A stretch of 64,000 bases of DNA from Serripes groenlandicus (GCA_031761405.1 JASEVX010000011.1:33313822-33377821); one strand, 5' to 3'; counted from the stretch's first letter, positions 12,786 to 23,840 are shown. The notes: a model not told the origin generated them from the sequence alone. A program made the numbers and translations.

Positions 12786-13321
12786 TTCACAACATAGAAG
12801 CGGCGCTCTGTGAAAGCCAACCGTATGGCGTATTTGCGATCAATCAGTGAAGATCCAGATCCGTCACCGCACCCACGCAGTCTGATCTGCCTCTACATTG
12901 TTCGCCAATGAGTCATAGGAACTTGCTTAAAAGCAGCATCCGTTTGGATCGTTTGGCATGGATGCGTTGCATCTCTCAATAATAGTAACCGAGTGGTCAG
13001 CTTTGAGATTTGCGACTGCCGTCCCGAGTATATCATACGACTCTTGATTGTGACGGTCATCTTACAGTGTCCAAGCATCAGTGGACAAGATAAGGTGAAG
13101 CAAACTGGAATATCCCCACAAGATCTCTCGTATTACTAGGCTAAACCGTATGATGTATGTACTCAACAAAAACGTCTCAGTGAGATTCTTTTGAGTACCT
13201 ATAGCATAGGGTTTGGATGTCAAATAAGGGTTTGTGAACATGACAAACGTCCCTTATCTAGGAAGAAATTAACCCAGAGAGACGTCCCCATCAGTAAACG
13301 GATACACCGTTGAAGACAGCG
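12786..13321. other. Intermediate sequence, no gene seen
   Basis: 12795-12915 is a copy of the GTTCGCCAAT dispersed repeat. 13155-13260 (TTCTTTTGAGTACCTATAG) resembles 60060-60130. Nothing else is recognisable. Confidence 0.4.
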
Positions 13322-13551
13322 TTAACCCTTTCCCTCATACGACAATTCTGCAGCAGACGACTTTGAACATATTGTGTCCAAAAATAGAAAATCACTATAA
13401 TTGAATGGATAACCTATGACTAAAAGTGGAAAACATTGTGGCAAAAGGAGAAATTGCACGTTTTGTGCAATTTCTTCTTTTGTCACTATGTTTTCAAAAA
13501 GCCGTCTGCTGCAGAGGCGTCAGAAATCGTCTATATGAGGGAAGGGGTTAA
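13322..13551. mobile_element. TTAA foldback MITE, copy 2
   Basis: TTAACCCTTTCCCTCATACG at the left and GAGGGAAGGGGTTAA at the right. The inner hairpin is GAAATTGCACG/TGTGCAATTTC. Inverted relative to copy 1: the CAGAATTG arm is at the left. Confidence 0.88.
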
Positions 13552-13909
13552 AAACACCATTCAAACAAACATACCTCCGACTTCGATAGCGTTGACACGG
13601 ATTTCCATCTCTGCAAGTTTCGTCAAGAGTCTATAATCTTTGTTTAGCTGGCAATTCTCATTGCCACTAAATACTAAAAAATAGAAGTCAACATGGGACA
13701 ATTGTGCAGCAAACGAGTGTGGCAACATCTTAAACAACAAATGCAACTGTCTACAAATTAAAGTAAAATCCTTGAATTAAATTGACTCATTGCTGAATAA
13801 AAGAACCATTTCTGGATTTGTCACAATGTTTTCAAAAGTCTTCTGCGGCTGAGATTCCTTAACATTTGTTTGCACGTGTGGATGAAAATCCGAATATAAT
13901 CAAACTTGT

Positions 13910-14140
13910 TTAACCCTTTCCCTCATATAGCCGCCTTTTTGACGCCTCTGCAGCAGACGGCTTTTTGAAAACATAGTACCAAAAGAAGAAATTGCACAAA
14001 ACGTGCAATTTCTCCTTTTGACACAATGTTTTACACTTTTAGTCATAGGTTATCCATTCAATTATAGAGATTTTCCACTTATTGACAAAATATGTTCAAA
14101 GTCGTCTGCTGCAGAATTGTCGTTTGAGGGAAAGGGTTAA
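13910..14140. mobile_element. TTAA foldback MITE, copy 3
   Basis: Both TTAA sites and the CCCTTTCCCTCAT / TGAGGGAAAGGG termini are intact. The central hairpin is GAAATTGCAC/GTGCAATTTC. A decayed fragment of the same family lies just upstream (13818-13870). Confidence 0.92.
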
Positions 14141-14348
14141 ACCTGTCATAACCCCTTCTCCCTCCCCCTCCAATACACGCTACATCTATCATTATCATTT
14201 ATGTTGTTGTGAGCCTAAACAATAGCACAGTTAGATCGTTCTATTGAGTAACCACAACGTAGATGTAAAATTAAGCTTTTTCAAGAACCCCTATGTGCCA
14301 CTCTGACCCTGTCTGTATAGACATGAGGCTTGTCTGGCGATTTGGGGT

Positions 14349-14586
14349 TTAACCCTTTCTTTCATATAGACGCTTCTGACGCCTCTGCATCAGACGTTTT
14401 TTTTTTGAAAATTTGGCGACAAAAGAAGAAATTGCTTAAAATGAGCAATTTCTCCTTTCGTCACCATGTTTTCAACTCTATTCAATCATTATACTTTCAT
14501 TTAAAGCGAGTTTCCAATTTTTTTTTTCCTGCATGTTTTTCAAGTCGTCTGCTGCAATTTTGCTGTATGTGGGGAAAAGGGGTTAA
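14349..14586. mobile_element. TTAA foldback MITE, copy 4
   Basis: TTAACCCTTTCTTTCATATAG left, GGGGAAAAGGGGTTAA right. It has expanded T tracts and the second-subfamily right half (TTTGCTGTATGTGG). Confidence 0.85.
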
Positions 14587-14852
14587 TTGACTCTTCGTAA
14601 AGGGATCACACAACGGGATATTGCGTTAAACTAATGGTGCTACATTTCTAGCACTTTGTCAAAACATGCATCCGTCATAACATTGCATTTAACCGGACCT
14701 TTAAAGGTGCTGAACTGCACATGTTGATAAAAAATGTTGAAACTTCTGCAAATATTGCTAATAGTGAAAACAAAGTTGGTAATAAGTAGTTCAAAACTGT
14801 TCTGGCATTAAATGTTGAAAAACAGTCAGTTAAAAGTCAAGACAATGTTTAA

Positions 14853-14986
14853 CCTTTCTCCTTTTGCCACAATGATTTCCACTTTTATTCATAGGTTATC
14901 CATTCAATTATAGAGATATTCTACATTTTGACAAAATATGTTCAAAGTCGTCTGCTGCAGAATTGTCGTATGAGGGAAAGGGTTAA
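14853..14986. mobile_element. Right half of a TTAA MITE
   Basis: Starts inside the central hairpin (CTCCTTTTGCCACAATG) and ends with an intact TGAGGGAAAGGGTTAA. The left half is missing. Confidence 0.8.
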
Positions 14987-15161
14987 ATATTACTTAACGC
15001 CAAGTAAGGTTGCCGGAATTGGACTCCGAATCTATATTGTTCACAAACGTCGTTAAATTACATGTTCTCATGCATGGGCCTATATTTCCCCTTTTGATGC
15101 AATTACCTCTTTATTGAATAATTTGATATTGTCTTTTAAAATTAAGCCATCCCAATGTATT

Positions 15162-15389
15162 TTAACCCTTTTCCTCAAATAGACACTTTATGACACCGCA
15201 GACATTTTTGTTGTTGAAAACATGGCGACAAAAGAATAAATTGTTCAAGGTGATCAATTTCTCATTTTGTCACCATGTTTTCAACTCTATTCAATTATTG
15301 AACTTTCATTTAAAGGGAGTTCCCAAATGTTTTCAGGTATGTTTTCAAAGTCTTCTGCTGCAGATTCATGGCATGAGGGAAAGGGTTAA
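15162..15389. mobile_element. TTAA foldback MITE, copy 5
   Basis: TTAACCCTTTTCCTCAAATAG left, TGAGGGAAAGGGTTAA right. The hairpin is decayed (AATTGTTCAAGGTGATCAATT). Confidence 0.85.
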
Positions 15390-15744
15390 TTAATTCAAAA
15401 CATTTGGAAACTCAACATCAATTTTAAATGTTTTTGTTAAATTGACATAAATTGATTAGGCACTGGTTGTTGTCCTTTCCGAAGGTTGCTAGGATCACAT
15501 GGGAAATACAAGCAGCAGTATCAACGAATACAATTAGTATGTTTTCATTTGCCAATTCGAATTAGATCGTTTTACTTTGAAAACATAAAATAAAAAAAAT
15601 TCATGCAGAAAAGGGATATTATGACAACTGTTGTAGATACGCAAGACGGGTCGATATGACTAAAATTGTCATTGGTAAGCAAGTATACCTGAAGCAGCCA
15701 CCCAGGAGTGAGTCAAAATGTGGCTGCTGAACACAGGTGGTTGC

Positions 15745-15975
15745 TTAACCCTTTCCCTCATACGACAATTCTGCAGCAAACGACTTTGAACGTATTTTGT
15801 CAAAAACTGGAAAATCTCAATAATTGAATGGATAACATAGGACTTAAAGTGGAAAACATTGTGGCAAAAGGAGAAATTGCACGTTTTTGTGCAATTTCTT
15901 CTTTTGTCACTATGTTTTCAAAAAGCCGTCTGCTGTAGAGGCGTCAGAAAGCGTCTATATGAGGGAAAGGGTTAA
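15745..15975. mobile_element. TTAA foldback MITE, copy 6, nested
   Basis: Both termini are intact. It is inserted into sequence (GCTGAACACAGGTGGTTGC) that matches, inverted, the MITE at 24595-24752, so this is an insertion into an older element. Confidence 0.9.
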
Positions 15976-16047
15976 ATACAAGCCAGATACGGAAGAAAAT
16001 ATCGTTTTGGTTAATCTTCAAGTGGCTGCCTAATACAAGTAAGCTGC

Positions 16048-16262
16048 TTAATCTTTTCCCACCCGCACACGCATTTTGAAGCAATAGCAGCAGACGACTT
16101 CTGAAAACATTGTGGTCAAAGATGAGCAATTTTATTCTTTGGCCACAATGTTTTCAACTTTATTTAACAATAAAGCTTTTATGGCGATTTTTCAGTTTTT
16201 TTTTTCCCACTATGATTTCAAAGTCGTCTGCTGCAGATTTGCTGTATGTGGGTAAGGGTTAA
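16048..16262. mobile_element. TTAA foldback MITE, copy 7, second subfamily
   Basis: TTAATCTTTTCCCACCCGCA left, ATGTGGGTAAGGGTTAA right. About 70 bp from copy 6 and inserted in the same older element (AAGTGGCTGCC flank). Confidence 0.85.
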
Positions 16263-16610
16263 AAAAGGTGACCGTCACCTCTTACTGACGTACTTACGTG
16301 AGGCTGCTGCATAACCTACGCCCACCATCATTATTAGGGCAAGACCAGAATTCATTTTCTTTGATTTGCTTGAATAGAAAACATTTAACTACTTAGGTAA
16401 AGGCCGATGCATTATAATGAATATACCCATAACTATATGGTATAATGTAAGACAAAGGCAATTTAGGCTTTCATCCGGAAAACACATGTCATAGTTTCAA
16501 AGTATATTTGTTACTCTCAGCACATTTTAATAATGTAATATGAGGTAATAATATTGATTGACAGTAAGCGAGGTAACCGAGTGACCTACACGGAAAACGC
16601 TAACAATTGG

Positions 16611-16741
16611 TACAGTACAGTACAATACAATACAATACAAAACAATACAATACAATACAATACAATATAATATAATACAATTTAATACAATACAATATAA
16701 TACAATACAGTACAATACAATACAATACAATACAATACAAT
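16611..16741. repeat. Pentanucleotide microsatellite (ACAAT)n
   Basis: About 26 units of TACAA, beginning with TACAG variants and interrupted by AATATAAT. It adjoins the foldback element that follows. Confidence 0.95.
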
Positions 16742-16764
16742 CATTTGTTTGCATACAACAACAT

Positions 16765-17029
16765 ATGAGCCGTCCCACGAGAAAACCAACATTGTGGACT
16801 CTGCCTAAAGTATCGACCCGGATCAACCTAAGCATGCCACGCAGGCTTACCCGGATAGACACTTTTCGCCTCCTGTGGATTCTCCCTTTCAGGAGTCATT
16901 ACTCTATACCTATATCCCCTTGAGACGGAATGTGTCGGCCCGGACCAGTCTACGCGGACTGCGCAGGCTGATCTGGATCGATACATTATACAGAGGCCGT
17001 AATGTTGGTTTCCTCGCGAGACGGCTCAT
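16765..17029. mobile_element. Foldback element with GAGCCGTC ends, copy 1
   Basis: Ends ATGAGCCGTCCCACGAGAAA and GCGAGACGGCTCAT are inverted repeats. Inner inverted blocks include AGTATCGACCCGGATCA / TGATCTGGATCGATACAT and GCGCAGGC-type words. Related copies lie at 33749-34004 and 54095-54335, with a fragment near 43015-43061. Confidence 0.8.
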
Positions 17030-17095
17030 ATATACCTATTTTAATATGTGAAACAACCAGGCTATCGAAGTATTAAACCAAAATAGTATAAGTAA

Positions 17096-17325
17096 TTAAC
17101 TCTTTCCCTCATACGACAATTCTGCAGCAGACGACTTTTAACGTATTTTGTCAAAAAATAGAAAATCTCTATAATTGAATGGATGACATTGGACAACAAG
17201 TGGAAAACATTGTGGCAAAAGGAGAAATTGCACGTTTTGTGCAATTTCTTCTTTTGTCACTATGTTTTCAAAAAGCCGTCTGCTGCAGAGGCGTCAGAAA
17301 GCGTCTATATGAGGAAAAGGGTTAA
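17096..17325. mobile_element. TTAA foldback MITE, copy 8
   Basis: TTAACTCTTTCCCTCATACG left, ATGAGGAAAAGGGTTAA right, hairpin GAAATTGCACG/TGTGCAATTTC. Same orientation as copy 2. Confidence 0.88.
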
Positions 17326-18012
17326 TTAAAGAAGGAAAAAAAAAAACCAAAAAAAAACCAGAGTGGACATTGAGATAAATAGTATTTCGATCAAAATCGT
17401 ACATTCAATGATTGCACATTATGTTTGCTTTCAAACGCTGCAGTCGAATTATATTTTGAGAGAAAACATATAAAGAGACGGACACAATTCAGACTAATTA
17501 ATTTAAATAAAGCTATTATTCTGTAAATTCACTGTTTTGGAAATACATCTAGGAAGTTTATAACTTACTCTTCTTTCTAAATAAATAGTAAAGAAAAAAC
17601 CCTGAAATAAACACTGATAGTGTAAAAAATCTCATTTGTAATGTTAAAATATATACAAATTAAAGATATTATTCACACTTACCTATTTAAAGTCCTACCG
17701 AACTTAAATGCCGCTCTCAAATCCGGGGAGTTTTTGTAGATATGTATAACACGTGACATATGGTATCCCGTTACGTCACGTGACATGTCAAAATCGCGGC
17801 GTCATATTTAATCTGAAGTTGCACTATTTCGCCGAATTTTCCCCTAAGCATTTTATATTTGTTTAGTAAACAGTAATTTGTAATGGTAGAGGGCATGGAT
17901 GTGCAAGCTGATCTTTACAAAAAACATGTTCATCACGACTCAATGCTTTGATTCATTCTTACAGTATATTACAGACTTGCTCTTATTGAATACAGCCTTA
18001 GGAAAAGATTGT
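17326..18012. other. AT-rich stretch, no gene seen
   Basis: A-rich tract at 17334-17358, then AT-rich sequence without a convincing open frame, RNA gene or repeat. Confidence 0.4.
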
Positions 18013-18333
18013 TTAACCTCTTTCCCACATACAGACGCTTTCTGACGCCTCTGCTGCAGACGACTTTTTGAAAACATTAAAACAAAAGAAGAAATTGCTC
18101 ATGATAAGCAGTTTCTCCTTTTGTCACAATCTTTTCAACTCTATTCACTTTTTATACTCTCATTTAGAGAGATCTTCCATAGCTTTTATATATATTTTCA
18201 AAGTCGTCTGCAGCAGATTTGTTCTTTTCTTGGAAACTGTTAATCAACCACTTGAACGTTAACCAAAACGATATTTTCAAAATTCGTCTGCTGCTATTGC
18301 GTCAAAATGCGTCTGCAGGTGGGAAAGGGATGA
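18013..18333. mobile_element. TTAA MITE copy 9 with fused fragment of another
   Basis: 18013-18243 has both TTAA sites (TTAACCTCTTTCCCACATAC left), but its right terminus is decayed to CTTGGAAACTG. A second fragment at about 18258-18333 ends GGTGGGAAAGGG. The latter lacks its left half. Confidence 0.75.
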
Positions 18334-19045
18334 ACATTAGATGTTTGTCTCATGTTATTCTCTAAACTTCATATTAACCTGCGTATCTGCCAGTGAAACT
18401 GTTTTTGGGTAATACCATTTTTTTCGGAGTTGGCAGCCTGCCAATTGCTGTTAGCACCAAACAACGCCTGAGAAACTGCGCGAGAAAAATAGTTCATCAT
18501 GGATTCAACAAAACTGCAATTAAATGGTTGCCCCATAAATATCATTTTAATGTTCTTGGAACATCAGTGAAAAACTTAAGGCGTGAATACTCCAATATAA
18601 GCTTAACAAGTGCTTTAGAAATTAATGTGCCGAGAGGTCAAATATGGACGCATGTTAACATTATTAAAATTCGAGAAGAGGAACGGAAAAAAAGAAAGAA
18701 GTCACGTGAACAATACAGTGGCGGATTAATCGGGGGGGGGGGGAAGGGTAAGGCCCGTGCGTCGAAAAAGTAATGGAAAACAAAGAAAAAGCGTGCCCGA
18801 CTCCACCCCCCCCCCCACCTCACGAAAGAAGTCACGTGAAATATACAATGTCGGATTAACCGGGGGGCCGTAGAAAAAGTGCGTCGAAAAATCCAACCCT
18901 TCCAGCAGCCCCCAGGCCGTCAGCACTGCAGTGCTTTCATTATTATCCAGTGAAGGCGTTGTTGGTATTGAATTGGCATCGTCCGTCTTACTGTCTGGAT
19001 CCCTATGTAAGGCACGTTTAAACAGATTTAAACTTCATTTAAATG
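18334..19045. other. Stretch with duplicated G-rich segment
   Basis: A 126-codon open frame at 18393-18773 is not recognised and its end lies in a G tract. GAAAGAAGTCACGTGAA and the following ACAGTGGCGGATTAA occur twice (18694 and about 18825), flanking opposed G and C homopolymers. This is possibly the end of a CAGTGGCGGAT-type element. Confidence 0.35.
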
Positions 19046-19273
19046 TTAACCCTCCCTCATATAGACGCTTTCTGACGCCTCTGCAGCAGACGGCTTTTTG
19101 AAAACATAGTGACAAAAGAAGAAATTGCTCAAAACGAGCAATTTCTCCTTTTGCCACAATGTTTTCCACTTTTAGTCATAGATTATCGATTCAATTATAG
19201 AGATTTTCTATTTTTTGACAAAATACGTTAAAAGTCGTCTGCTGCAGAATTGTCGTATGAGGGAAAGGGTTAA
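19046..19273. mobile_element. TTAA foldback MITE, copy 10
   Basis: Left end TTAACCCTCCCTCATATAG lacks the TTT of the usual CCCTTTCCCTC. The right end is intact. Central hairpin GAAATTGCTC/GAGCAATTTC. Confidence 0.88.
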
Positions 19274-19300
19274 CAACCATACGGAACTGCAGCGCTCGTA

Positions 19301-19690
19301 GTTAGACGAAGATACGGAATGTATATTGTATGCACATGTATACTAGACTTTACTCTGTTTGTCAAATTAGACGAAGATACGGAATGTATATTGTATGCAC
19401 ATGTATACTAGACTGTACTCTGTTTGTCAAATTAGACGAAGATACGGAATGTATATTGTATGCACATTTATACTAGACTGAACTCTGTTTTTCAAGTTAG
19501 ACGAAGATACGGAATGTATATTGTATGCACATTTATACTAGACTGTACTCTGTTTGTCAAGTTAGACGAAGATACGGAATGTATATTGTATGCACATGTA
19601 TACTAGACTGTACTCTGTTTGTCAAGTTAGACGAATATACGGAATGTATATTGTATGCACATGTATACTAGACTGTACTCTGTTTGTCAG
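19301..19690. repeat. 65 bp minisatellite, 6 units
   Basis: Units start TTAGACGAAGATACGGAAT and end CTCTGTTTGTCAA. It begins 27 bp after a MITE terminus. About 95% similar between units by eye. Confidence 0.93.
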
Positions 19691-19699
19691 ATATTAAAA

Positions 19700-19830
19700 T
19701 TGTCATCGTTGCAGCAGCATTTGGACGTATCTGCAGCAGACGACTTTTTAAAACAATGTGCCGAAAGGGGAGCAAATCTTCCTATTGCCACAATGTTTTC
19801 AACTTTACCCATCATTTATTTAATAGGTAA
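19700..19830. mobile_element. TTAA MITE fragment
   Basis: Contains CTGCAGCAGACGACTTTTTA and ATTGCCACAATGTTTTCAAC in MITE order. Both termini are missing. Confidence 0.6.
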
Positions 19831-20024
19831 CGATCTGCGAAGGCTTAGACCAGTCATCTGATACCTTCTGTTCGGAATTTACTGAAATCAGGAATTCTTA
19901 TTTCAATTCGCTTTTGGGAAATGGTTATAATTGAATGAATCAAAGCTCTGACGAAGACGGTCGAAAATGGTCAACTATTCTAATAGTTATCTGCATTAAT
20001 GGGGTGGGTGCCGCACGCTGTCGC

Positions 20025-20255
20025 AAAACCATATATCGATGGTGCAGTTGTAGAGCCTCCGCCTCGGATACGGGAGGTTACTGGTTACCCGGTCATAGCA
20101 AAGACACTGAAATAGTAGTAATGGCGTCCCCTCGTTGGCGCCTAGGGTAGTTTATACTACGACTGACTCTCAGGTGTCAGAATAATTGGACTATTAGTAC
20201 TGGTAACACTTAAATATCATTAAAATCGGCGTTAAACGCCATACAATTGATTGAT
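20025..20255 (+). mobile_element. tRNA-derived SINE, family A
   Basis: The head has an A-box-like GGTGCAGTTGTAGAGCC and a CCTCCGCCTCGGATACGGGAGG anticodon-arm-like block in pieces (20036-20084). A body with GGCGTCCCCTCGTTGGCGC and the tail GGCGTTAAACGCCATAC follow. The B box is decayed. Relatives: 22300-22480, 22665-22790, 57545-57745 and 60785-60965 (plus); 20470-20745, 36302-36455, 53002-53145 and 58895-59040 (minus). Confidence 0.7.
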
Positions 20256-20261
20256 TGGGGC

Positions 20262-20466
20262 TTAACCCTTTCAGCGCCGAGTTGTTTAAAGTAGACTCTT
20301 CCATGTTCAAACTAGGACGACTCTATTTTCATGTTATAGGAATATTTTTAGAACTCACAGCCAAACAGTGCAGATTTCAGGTGAGACAGCTCGTTACGAG
20401 CTGACTCACATGAATCTGTATTGTTTGCAAAAAGATCAATATTGCCTTTGGCGCTGAAAGAGTTAA
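20262..20466. mobile_element. TTAA MITE of a second family (CCCTTTCAGCGCC ends)
   Basis: TTAACCCTTTCAGCGCC at the left and GGCGCTGAAAGAGTTAA at the right, with TTAA flanking both. Its interior is unrelated to the CCCTTTCCCTCAT family. An inner palindrome, CAGCTCGTTACGAGCTG, is at about 20385-20402. The TTAA target and CCCTTT termini fit piggyBac-type elements. Confidence 0.82.
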
Positions 20467-20745
20467 CACCGTTTTCAACACTTTTTCAGTCGTTGGCCAG
20501 TTCACCTACTTGCGTGTTTCCTAGCTTTGTCACACCAGTAATCCACAGAACATACTTTCCAAGCAACTGGCTGCTTTTCCAAATAGACTGTTCGCCCATT
20601 GGTGAAAGACGAATGACGCCTGTCACAGTGATTTTGTCAAACGTCGGAAAGAATGTTAGCCGAGTTGTGATTCGAACTTACAACCCATATATTGACAGCC
20701 CACGTCGCTACAGATTGAGCTACCGGGGCTGGGCTAAACACCATA
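20467..20745 (-). mobile_element. SINE family A, minus strand, with tRNA-like head
   Basis: Minus-strand head 20655-20740: CGGTAGCTCAATCTGTAGCG (A box) and AGTTCGAATCAC (B box). The tail CAACACTTTTTCAG lies at the left. It abuts the TTAA MITE, which separates it from a plus-strand SINE, leaving two SINEs tail to tail. Confidence 0.6.
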
Positions 20746-21499
20746 CAAACAAAACAAACCATTACAAACATACATGAAGCTGTATTGGCGCTGGGTTAAA
20801 ATGCAACTGGTAAGATATTTAATAAGAGTAAGAGCTGAACAGTATTTCTATCAAGATGTGTTTTATAAATTGTTAGTCCTAAACAATTAGATAAAGGCTA
20901 CGGAAACAACTGAGATGCTATTTCTAGATTCGTTAGCCTTTAAAACAGCCGAAATAAAATGCCAATCAGACAGACTCGGCTGATTACGGAATTTGACTGA
21001 GTTAACGAGTTTAATCGATGTGAAATGTTCTGAACTACAGATTATAGATAGTATAGTCAAAGTTTTAACACTGTTTAAAAGTGGTCTTGAAATATTAGAA
21101 TCACAATTCAGGGATAAAATTAAATTATTAATTTCACTTTCCAGCACAATAAACATCTAAATATGGATCGTGTATGCCTCATTCTTTACTGGGTTGACAT
21201 ACCCAGTAAGCTCAATTTTGTACATTTTCATGACTTTCAATTGACTGCTTTTCAATATTTACGGCCAAAAAAGTTTTGAACTATTTATTACTTACTTTGT
21301 TGTCACTATTAGCAATATTTACAGAAGTTTTAACATTTCAAAATTTAGATCTCCATCTTGAATTCAGCATCACTGGGAAATGGTTCAAATTACGATGTAC
21401 ATCCGGGTACGGTGTCGACTCTGATACATACGTAATCTAACCAGAGTTTTCTCTGTCCATAGACATACAAACTGTCGCTTATCAAATCAGGTAAGATAA

Positions 21500-22000
21500 A
21501 AGCCCAGTCACACCGACCTCCCGGACTGTCCCGGAGCGTCCCTGACTGAAATTTGGCAGATCCGGGGTCAGATCCGTGTTGGATCCGCGTTGGGTCAGGG
21601 CTTATCCGGAATAGTCCGGGACAGTCCGGGATGATCCTGGATGGTCCGTCATTGTCTAAGACACCACCCCGACAATTTTAAACTGTTTAAAATTGCCGTG
21701 GTCATACGGTACCGACCAGGAGGATTTTTCAATCCGGGGTAGTCCGTTGCTGATCCGGGATGGTCCGGGTCATTCCGGGACGATACGTGGCGCTGCCGTA
21801 GTGGTACCGGGTCAGATCCGTGTTGGCTCCGTGTTCATCCGTTGTGGTGCCGTGTTGGGTCCGGGCTGGTTCGGGATGGCGATGTTTAGTGACTCAATTT
21901 CACCCAGGATCTACCCGGATCAAGATATCTCTTTATCCGGGGTGTTCCGTGTTAATCCGGGGTGCTCCGTGTTGGGTCCGGCTTCGGTGGGACTGTAGCT
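21500..22000. mobile_element. GC-rich PIF/Harbinger-like MITE
   Basis: TAA precedes AAGCCCAGTCACACCGACC, and CGGTGGGACTGTAGCT precedes TAA. The ends are imperfect inverted repeats. The interior is a GC-rich run of degenerate CCGGGATGGTCCGGG and GATCCGTGTTGG words, in contrast to the AT-rich surroundings. TWA targets and GTCACAC ends fit PIF/Harbinger. Overlapping open frames here are repeat artefacts. Confidence 0.65.
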
Positions 22001-22299
22001 TAACCTATAATTATGAATACACGATATAGAAAATACGTGGTGATTGTCGAGATTGGGCGTTTGTTGTATCGTGCAATTACATTGGACATAACGACCGGAC
22101 ATTTTAGTGTATAATGCCAATTCGAGACGACCCTATGTGTGGGGTATTCAGAACCAATATACGTACAGCGATGTATTTTGGTCTAAATTTAATGAGATTG
22201 TGTGATTCCGAAACAGGAGTCAGCACGATTCCAAATTGCCAGATGCGAATCGGATGTGTTTGCACCATTAGTTTTTCATGCTTGACTAGCTTACGGGTT
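22001..22299. other. No gene seen
   Basis: Ordinary AT-rich sequence between the Harbinger-like MITE and a SINE. No supported feature. Confidence 0.35.
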
Positions 22300-22480
22300 C
22301 AATGCCCGGTCAGATCATATTTAAAACATGACAGTTATGGCTTTCCCTTCTTGGCGTTCATGGTTGTGGTGATAGCATAACGACTGATTCATTGGTGTCA
22401 GTATAAGTGTACCAGTAGTACTAGTAACATACCAAGGAAGCGCAGTGATATATCTGAAAGACTGTTGAAAGCAGCGTAAA
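22300..22480 (+). mobile_element. SINE family A copy
   Basis: Shows the body CTTCTTGGCGTTCA, GTGTCAGTATAAG, ACCAGTAGTACTAG and the tail GTGATATATCTGAAAG...GCAGCGTAAAAC. A further 5'-truncated copy is at 22665-22790 (CGCCGTGATATAACTCG). Confidence 0.7.
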
Positions 22481-22849
22481 ACTATATATACAAACAAAAT
22501 GAGAAGCTCGATTAAATTTAAATCACACGGCGTTTCAATTCCACAATCAGCTAGGCAGTAAACCTTCGTTATATACGAACTGGGAAGAACCAGTTCAGCG
22601 TGGGAATTTAAAAGTCTGATTTGGGTTATTTTGGTTATTTCGGGACATACTTTTAAAAGACGTAAGAAATGGTAGTAATGACTTTCCTTCCTTGGTGCTC
22701 AGGATAAATGAATCAGTTGTTCTGACAAATTACCAAGGAAACGCCGTGATATAACTCGAATTCTGTTGAAAGCAACGTAAAAAAAACTCATACTAATATG
22801 TTTATTTACTCTACACCCTTTAATGATTCCATAGTCATCTAGATTATAA

Positions 22850-23375
22850 ACTGTTTCCCACATGCAGATGCGTTATGACGTATTTGCATCAGACGAATTC
22901 TGAAAACATTGTGACACTGGACTGTTGTTGTTCTCAACTGAATCCATAATTACCGAATCGCTTTAGGGAATTTCCATAGTCTGGATGTTTCAAGGTCGTC
23001 TGTCTGTAGAAAAACATTGTTTTCCTACATGTTTTTAATGTCGCGTGTATGTCGGGAAAAGGTTATTTTTTGCCTATATGTTTTCAATATTTATTGGGGT
23101 TTTACGCCGCTTTCAACAATATTTCAGTTATTTCACGGCGACAGTTCACTTATTCATGATCCCTGGGTAAACAAACCAGCACTAGGCTAGAAAATGTGCC
23201 TTGCCCAAGGGCACTCCACCATGACCGTAGTGCCGCGATTGGGAATCGAACCCGGGACACCCGGTTTCGAAATCCCCGACGCTAACAACTCGACCACAGC
23301 GGATTCCTATATGTTTTCAAAGATGTCTGTTTGCTGGGAAATGTTATTTTAGTATAGATGTATTCAAAGCTGCTG
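22850..23375. mobile_element. Decayed TTAA MITE interrupted by a SINE
   Basis: MITE-like words CCCACATGCAGATGCG, GCATCAGACG and CGTGTATGTCGGGAAAAGG lie at 22850-23065. MITE-like ATGTTTTCAAAG and GCTGTATGTGGG continue after the SINE at 23088-23305. Strongly diverged. Confidence 0.5.
23088..23305 (-). mobile_element. tRNA-derived SINE, family B, perfect 15 bp duplication
   Basis: Flanked by CCTATATGTTTTCAA at 23073-23087 and 23306-23320, a perfect target-site duplication. The minus-strand head reads CGCTGTGGTCGAGTTGTTAG (A box) and GGGTTCGATTCCC (B box). The body has GCCCTTGGGCAAGGC, and the tail is CCGTGAAATAACTGAAATA then GCGGCGTAAAACCCC. Confidence 0.9.
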
Positions 23376-23549
23376 TATGTGGGAACAGTTTGAGGTAAAC
23401 TTGTTTTTCGAACATACGGTTTTACATAACACGTCCTTGGCCCTTTTCTCCTAAGATAAAAACTCCATTTCCTTGAATGTTTGACCTAGATTGATGTTTG
23501 AGATTGTTCATGAGTCGCGGGTAAAACACGCATATTTCAGTACATGAAG

Positions 23550-23785
23550 ATTTTCCACATACAACAAATCTACAGCAGACGATTTTGAAGTCATCTGGAT
23601 TAACACATGGACACATTTCTTTATATATAAAGTTTAGTTTCAGAAAGGAGTGTGTAAAATATTGTATTAAAAGGAGATTTTTACAAATCATGAGCAATTT
23701 CGCCTTTTGCCACAATGTTGACAAAAGTCGTCTGCTGCAGAGGTGTCAGAAGGCAACTGTATGTGGAAAAGGGAAGGGTTGATCA
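23550..23785. mobile_element. Decayed TTAA MITE
   Basis: TTCCACATACAACAAATCTA left and GTATGTGGAAAAGGG right, with CGTCTGCTGCAGAGGTGTC inside. TTAA sites lost. Confidence 0.6.
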
Positions 23786-23840
23786 CATCTATTTGTGTTC
23801 GGCTTTGTACTTGTACATTTAAATTTACATTGCAGAATGA

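Noticed and set aside
12090..12813. Long open frames on both strands over the 33 bp array
   Set aside because: Repeat artefact of a unit divisible by three. No gene signals or similarity.
16527..16862. 111-codon minus-strand frame with VLYCIVLYCI repeats
   Set aside because: Translation of the (ACAAT)n microsatellite and part of a foldback element.
18393..18773. 126-codon plus-strand frame rich in Lys and Arg
   Set aside because: Not recognised, ends in a G homopolymer next to a duplicated repeat, and no splice or expression evidence is available.
21693..22029. Gly/Pro/Ser-rich frames
   Set aside because: They arise from the GC-rich CCGGG repeat words of the Harbinger-like MITE.
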